From NCBI GenBank assembly GCA_963649365.1, contig CAVJHQ010000049.1:1-16753 (forward strand): a stretch of DNA of 16,753 nucleotides, given 5' to 3'. Position 1 is the stretch's first letter. Every line of letters begins with the position of its first letter. Below are positions 13,496 to 16,753 of the stretch, piece after piece. Below the pieces are notes generated by a model that was not told the origin of the DNA, searched no databases, and worked only from the letters and a program-made list of their open reading frames with translations. Position numbers and translations under genes: made by a program. The DNA is from Paratractidigestivibacter sp963649365 (GTDB taxonomy: Bacteria > Actinomycetota > Coriobacteriia > Coriobacteriales > Atopobiaceae).

Positions 13496-14086
13496 ATGGC
13501 CGAGGCGATGGCAGCAGCAACGGCAACAGCTATGGCAACGGGACCGGCGACAAGCCCGGAGTTGGCGCCGGACGCCTTCGCGCTCGAGCCCGGGCGGCTG
13601 GTCGACGCCTACGCGGACACGATCCTGCGCGTGAGCTGCACCTACCTGCACAGCACGGCGGACGCCGAGGACATCTGCCAGGACGTCTTCCTCAAGATGC
13701 TCGAGCAGCCGCGCGCCTTCCGCTCGCCCGAGCACGAGCGCGCCTGGGTCATCCGCGCGGCCATCAACCTCTGCAAGGACCGCCTGCGCAGGCGCGCGGC
13801 GCACCCGGAGGTGGCGCTCGAGTCCGTGGCCGAGCCCGAGGCGGCGAGGACCACGGCCGAATCCAAGGCCCGCGCCCGCGAGTCGCGCGTGCTCAAGGCG
13901 GTCCAGGCATTGCCGGAAGCCATGCGCGAGGCCATCTACCTGCACTATTACGAGGGCTATACCATCCACGGAATCGCGCTTCTCACCCAACGGAGCGAGG
14001 CGGCGGTGGCCCAGAGCCTAAGCCGCGGCCGCAGGAAGCTTCGCGAGACCTTGAAAGGAGACGACGATGTCTTCGACTTTGAGTAG
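13496..14086 (+). CDS. ECF-type RNA polymerase sigma factor
   Basis: The 196-aa protein has sigma region 2 at about 34-102 (LVDAYADTILRVSCTYL, then STADAEDICQDVFLKML, then RAWVIRAAINLCKDRLRRR). Region 4 is at about 131-188 (LPEAMREAIYLHYYEGYTIHGIALLTQRSEAAVAQSLSRGRRKLRETL). There is no region 1 or 3, as in extracytoplasmic-function factors. It would direct RNA polymerase to a small regulon, held in check by the membrane protein encoded next. I chose the ATG at 13496, with GAGGTGG just upstream. In-frame starts at 13388 (GTG) and 13397 (ATG), near AGGAGG at 13380-13385, would add 33-36 residues unlike the family. The first 30 residues are Ala/Thr-rich low complexity using GCA/ACA codons unlike the rest. 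The 3' end overlaps the next gene by 20 bases. Confidence 0.85.
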   Translation: MAEAMAAATATAMATGPATSPELAPDAFALEPGRLVDAYADTILRVSCTYLHSTADAEDICQDVFLKMLEQPRAFRSPEHERAWVIRAAINLCKDRLRRRAAHPEVALESVAEPEAARTTAESKARARESRVLKAVQALPEAMREAIYLHYYEGYTIHGIALLTQRSEAAVAQSLSRGRRKLRETLKGDDDVFDFE

Positions 14087-15200
14087 CTACACCGACGCGC
14101 TCGACCACTTGGCGTTCTCCGACGAGGCGAAGGCGCGCATGAAGGCGCGGCTCGCGGAGGCAAGAAACCAAGACCAGGAAAACGAGACGGCGGCCGTCGC
14201 AGCCGCGCCCGACCTCGCCTCTGACCTCGCCCCCGCCCCCGCAACGCGCAAGCCCGCCCGCGCCCGCCGCGTCGCCCTCAAGGCCGCGGCCGCCGCGGCG
14301 GGAATCGCCCTCGCGATCGGCGCCGGCGGCTACGGCGTGGCCGCGGCCGCGGGAATCCTCCCCGCCCCCTCCGAGGTCCTCTCCGACGTCTTCGGCAACG
14401 GACCCGCGCAGACCCGGATCATCGACAAAATCGGCTACCCGCTCGACGCCTCCGCCACAAGCAACGGCGTGACCGTCTCGGCGCGCGCCGTCATCGGCGA
14501 CGCCAACGGATTCGCCGTCGTGTTCGACGTCTCGTTCGACGACGGCCTCCCCTTCGACCCAGAGGACGTAAAGACCAACGTCAACGACAAGCTCATGCTC
14601 GCCTGGAACGAGGGCGGGCCCGACCTCACGGTCGACGGCGCCATGGCGATGACCGGCGGCTCGTACTTCTACGACGCCGACCCGAGCGACAGCACCATCC
14701 AGTACGTGGCCCATTACGACCAGGTCAAGCTCTTCCTCGGCGGCTCGATCGCCGGGCGCACGGCCCGCGTAAGCCTCACTGAGCTCGATTGCCTCGCCGA
14801 CGGCGCGGTTCAGCCCGTCGCCACGGGACAATGGGACCTCAAGTTCGAGCTCAACTACGAGGACACGACCGTGAGCGTGCCCGCCGGGCAGTCGACCACC
14901 CTCGCCGGGCACGACGTGACCGTGAACGCCATCAACGTCTCCGACACGGGTGTGACGATCGACTACGACGTCGAGGGCTACGACGTGGAGGGCGCCGACA
15001 CAGGCAAGCTCTTCGAGCTGCCCGTGAGCGTGACCTTCGCCGACGGCTCGCAGGAGTCATTCGAGAGCGGCGGCGGCACGTCGAGCAAGCGCGACGGCAT
15101 CGACTCGGTGAGTTGGTCCCAAACCTTCAGCCGCATCCACGACGCCGGCGACGTCGTCTCGATCACCATCGGCGACGTTACCGTGCCGGTCAACCAGTAG
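14067..15200 (+). CDS. Single-pass membrane protein, DUF4179-like, likely anti-sigma factor
   Basis: The 377-aa protein begins with a cytoplasmic segment containing LDHLAFSDEAKARMKARL (12-29), the pattern seen at the start of DUF4179-type proteins encoded beside ECF sigma genes. After a basic patch RKPARARR (61-68) comes one membrane helix at about 69-97, rich in Ala and Gly. An acidic extracytoplasmic domain of about 275 residues follows, with beta-rich stretches and no catalytic motif I recognise. Architecture and the 20-base overlap with the sigma gene imply that it binds and restrains that factor and senses an envelope signal. The ribosome binding site AAAGGAG lies inside the sigma gene six bases before the ATG. 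The DUF assignment is from memory of the family and unverified. Confidence 0.8.
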   Translation: MSSTLSSYTDALDHLAFSDEAKARMKARLAEARNQDQENETAAVAAAPDLASDLAPAPATRKPARARRVALKAAAAAAGIALAIGAGGYGVAAAAGILPAPSEVLSDVFGNGPAQTRIIDKIGYPLDASATSNGVTVSARAVIGDANGFAVVFDVSFDDGLPFDPEDVKTNVNDKLMLAWNEGGPDLTVDGAMAMTGGSYFYDADPSDSTIQYVAHYDQVKLFLGGSIAGRTARVSLTELDCLADGAVQPVATGQWDLKFELNYEDTTVSVPAGQSTTLAGHDVTVNAINVSDTGVTIDYDVEGYDVEGADTGKLFELPVSVTFADGSQESFESGGGTSSKRDGIDSVSWSQTFSRIHDAGDVVSITIGDVTVPVNQ

Positions 15201-15283
15201 CCTCGGCGGCCGCCAAGCACGGACTCTACAGCGCAGGCAATTCCGCCGCCGGCCGCGCAAGCGGGAGGCGCGCGCAAAGAGAA

Positions 15284-15316
15284 GCCCCGCCGGCACCCAA
15301 ACGGTGCCGGCGGGGC
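15284..15316. terminator. Bidirectional intrinsic terminator between convergent operons
   Basis: GCCCCGCCGGCACC and its exact reverse complement form a 14-bp stem with a five-base loop. On the plus strand it is followed by CAATTCTC, on the minus strand by TTCTCTTTGCG. It lies between the 3' ends of the sigma/anti-sigma operon and leuB, so it can serve both. Confidence 0.8.
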
Positions 15317-15402
15317 CAATTCTCACGAAACGCTCTCCTGACTGCCAACCGCCGCTATTTACGCAGAGGCGACAAGCGCAAGGCGCGTCTACGGCAAAGC
15401 TC

Positions 15403-16515
15403 CTAGAGCGCGGCCACGACCTTGTCGCCCATCTCGGCGGTGCCGAGGATGTGGTCGGCCGGCGTGGAGGCGTCGGCGATGTCGCGGGTGCGCCAGCCCT
15501 CGTCGAGCACGCGCTCGACGGCGGCCTCGACCCAGCCGGCCTCCTCGGTCATGTCGAGCGCATAGGTGAGCAACATGCCCGCGGAGAGGATCTGCGCGAG
15601 CGGGTTCGCGATGCCCTGGCCCGCGATGTCGGGCGCCGAGCCCGCGGAGGGCTCGAAGAGCGAGACGCCGTCGCCCAGGCTCGCGGAGGCGAGCATGCCG
15701 AGCGAGCCCGTGATCTGGGCGGCCTCGTCGGAGAGGATGTCGCCGAACATGTTCTCGGTCACCACGACGTCGAAGTCGGCCGGGCGGTTGATGAGCTGCA
15801 TCGCGGTGTTGTCCACGAGCAGGTCCTCGAGCTCGACGTCGGCGTACTCCTCGTCGTGCACGCGGTGGACGACCTCGCGCCACATGCGGGAGGTCTCGAG
15901 GACGTTGCGCTTATCGACGCTCGTGACCTTGTTCCTGCGCTTGCGCGCGGCCTCGAAGGCCTGGCGGGCGATGCGCTCGACCTCGTACTCGCGGTACTCG
16001 AGCGTGTCGTAGGCGCGCTGGCCGCGGCCGCCGTTCGCGCCGGCGCCCTCCTCGTCGTAGAAGCGCTCGCGGCGGCCGAAGTAGAGGCCGCCCGTGAGCT
16101 CGCGCACGAGCACCATGTCGACGCCCTTGATGACCTCGGGGCGAAGCGTGGACGCACCGGCGAGCGCGTCGTAGATCTTGACCGGGCGCAGGTTGGTGTA
16201 GAGGCCGAGCGCCTTGCGGATGCCAAGAAGCCCCTGCTCAGGGCGCGGGGCGTTCGGGTCGGTGGAGTCCCACTTGGGGCCGCCGACGCTGGCAAGAAGC
16301 ACGGCGTCGCTCGCGAGGGCGGCGTCGAGGGTCGCCTGCGGCAGCGGGGAGCCGGTCGCGTCGATGGCCGCGCCGCCGATGAGCTGGTCGTCGAAGACGA
16401 ACTCGACGTCGGCCTTCTTGCCCACGGCCTCGAGGACCTTCTTGCCCTCGGCGATGATCTCCGGGCCGATGCCGTCGCCCGGAAGCGAGCAGATGCGGTA
16501 GGTCTTGGATGCCAT
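15403..16515 (-). CDS. leuB: 3-isopropylmalate dehydrogenase
   Basis: The 370-aa enzyme oxidatively decarboxylates 3-isopropylmalate with NAD+ to give 2-oxoisocaproate, the last dedicated step before leucine. Visible features are LPGDGIGPEI (11-20), SVGGPKW, R100 and R110 in LGIRKALGLYTNLRP, R138 in VRELTGGLYFG with Y145, K202 in SVDKRNVLE, D235/N236 in VDNTAMQL, and D259/D263 in FGDILSDEAA. The NAD-type loop GGSAPDIAG-like AGSAPDIAGQGIANP is present. Length and motif order are normal; a short glycine-rich stretch GAGANGGRG (157-165) sits in the variable loop. The start is the ATG at 16515, two bases after the leuD stop, so the two are one operon. The 3' side ends at the shared terminator. 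Confidence 0.97.
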   Translation of the reverse strand: MASKTYRICSLPGDGIGPEIIAEGKKVLEAVGKKADVEFVFDDQLIGGAAIDATGSPLPQATLDAALASDAVLLASVGGPKWDSTDPNAPRPEQGLLGIRKALGLYTNLRPVKIYDALAGASTLRPEVIKGVDMVLVRELTGGLYFGRRERFYDEEGAGANGGRGQRAYDTLEYREYEVERIARQAFEAARKRRNKVTSVDKRNVLETSRMWREVVHRVHDEEYADVELEDLLVDNTAMQLINRPADFDVVVTENMFGDILSDEAAQITGSLGMLASASLGDGVSLFEPSAGSAPDIAGQGIANPLAQILSAGMLLTYALDMTEEAGWVEAAVERVLDEGWRTRDIADASTPADHILGTAEMGDKVVAAL

Positions 16516-16517
16516 GG

Positions 16518-16753
16518 TTACTCGCCCTTCTTCTGCGCCAGGACGCGCTTGGTGCGCTCGACCAGGCCGCCGTTGTTGATGATCTCCTGGATAAAGGGCG
16601 GGAACGGCTGCGCGTGGAAGACGGCGCCGGTGGTCTCGTCCGTGATGGTGCCCGTGTCCGCGTCGACGTCGACGACGTCGCCCTCGGAGATGGCGTCAAC
16701 GGCCTCGGGGCACTCGAGGATGGGCAGGCCCATGTTGATGGAGTTGCGGTAGA
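16518..16753 (-). CDS. leuD: 3-isopropylmalate dehydratase small subunit (5' part outside window)
   Basis: Only the last 77 codons are inside the window. They begin YRNSINMGLPILE, the conserved end of the small-subunit swivelling domain. The fragment continues with EGDVVDVDADTG and finishes with FPPFIQEIINNGGLVERTKRVL. The small subunit pairs with LeuC to isomerise 2-isopropylmalate to 3-isopropylmalate. The fragment matches the short (~160-aa) LeuD/HacB class common in anaerobes rather than the ~200-aa enterobacterial form. An internal ATG at 16733 is not the start, because the family motif continues upstream of it. LeuC probably lies further up the same operon outside the window. Confidence 0.93.
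   Translation of the reverse strand, partial: YRNSINMGLPILECPEAVDAISEGDVVDVDADTGTITDETTGAVFHAQPFPPFIQEIINNGGLVERTKRVLAQKKGE

Noticed and set aside
15304..16752. Plus-strand open frame over leuB and leuD
   Set aside because: It is antisense to two clear leucine biosynthesis genes, and its own translation is low complexity.

Overview
The window is GC-rich (roughly two thirds G+C by eye), tightly packed and entirely bacterial. Codon use, the anaerobic gene content (NrdG, fermentative 2-hydroxyacid dehydrogenase) and the protein types point to a strict or facultative anaerobe of the high-GC Gram-positives, most likely a gut or oral member of the Coriobacteriia (Collinsella/Olsenella-like). That assignment is an inference from the look of the proteins; no rRNA or tRNA gene is present to confirm it.

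Layout. Positions 87-1495 are a complete-looking IS256-family insertion sequence, set between two diverged copies of an ~80-bp direct repeat (1-80 and 1511-1590). Positions 1610-8209 hold five minus-strand genes in at least four transcription units: a cytoplasmic L-asparaginase (ansA), an ABC-2 type exporter pair (ATPase, then permease, translationally coupled), an L-lactate/malate dehydrogenase-family enzyme, and the ribosome-associated ABC-F ATPase EttA. Strong minus-strand intrinsic terminators separate these units. A compact divergent promoter region at about 8250-8275 separates ettA from nrdG, the activase of anaerobic ribonucleotide reductase.

On the plus strand, nrdG is followed by a P-type Mg2+ ATPase (mgtA). 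Its 5' leader contains a small ORF with a strong ribosome binding site and a Ser/His-rich N-terminus; this ORF is in the same frame as mgtA and is separated from it by one TAG and two hairpins. Then come an uncharacterised 225-aa protein, an intergenic region of about 500 bp crowded with direct and inverted repeats (12988-13351), and an overlapping pair encoding an ECF-type sigma factor and a single-pass membrane protein with anti-sigma-like architecture. Convergent to this pair, on the minus strand, are leuB and the 3' part of leuD from a leucine biosynthesis operon that continues past the window edge.

Most of the window is ordinary chromosomal core with one mobile element. I found no CRISPR array, prophage, toxin-antitoxin pair or defence system. 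The points most worth a second look are the mgtA leader ORF and hairpins, the clustered repeats and mutually exclusive hairpins before the sigma-factor operon, the arginine at the substrate-specificity position of the lactate dehydrogenase, the terminator-like hairpin immediately ahead of that gene, and the diverged direct repeats around the insertion sequence.
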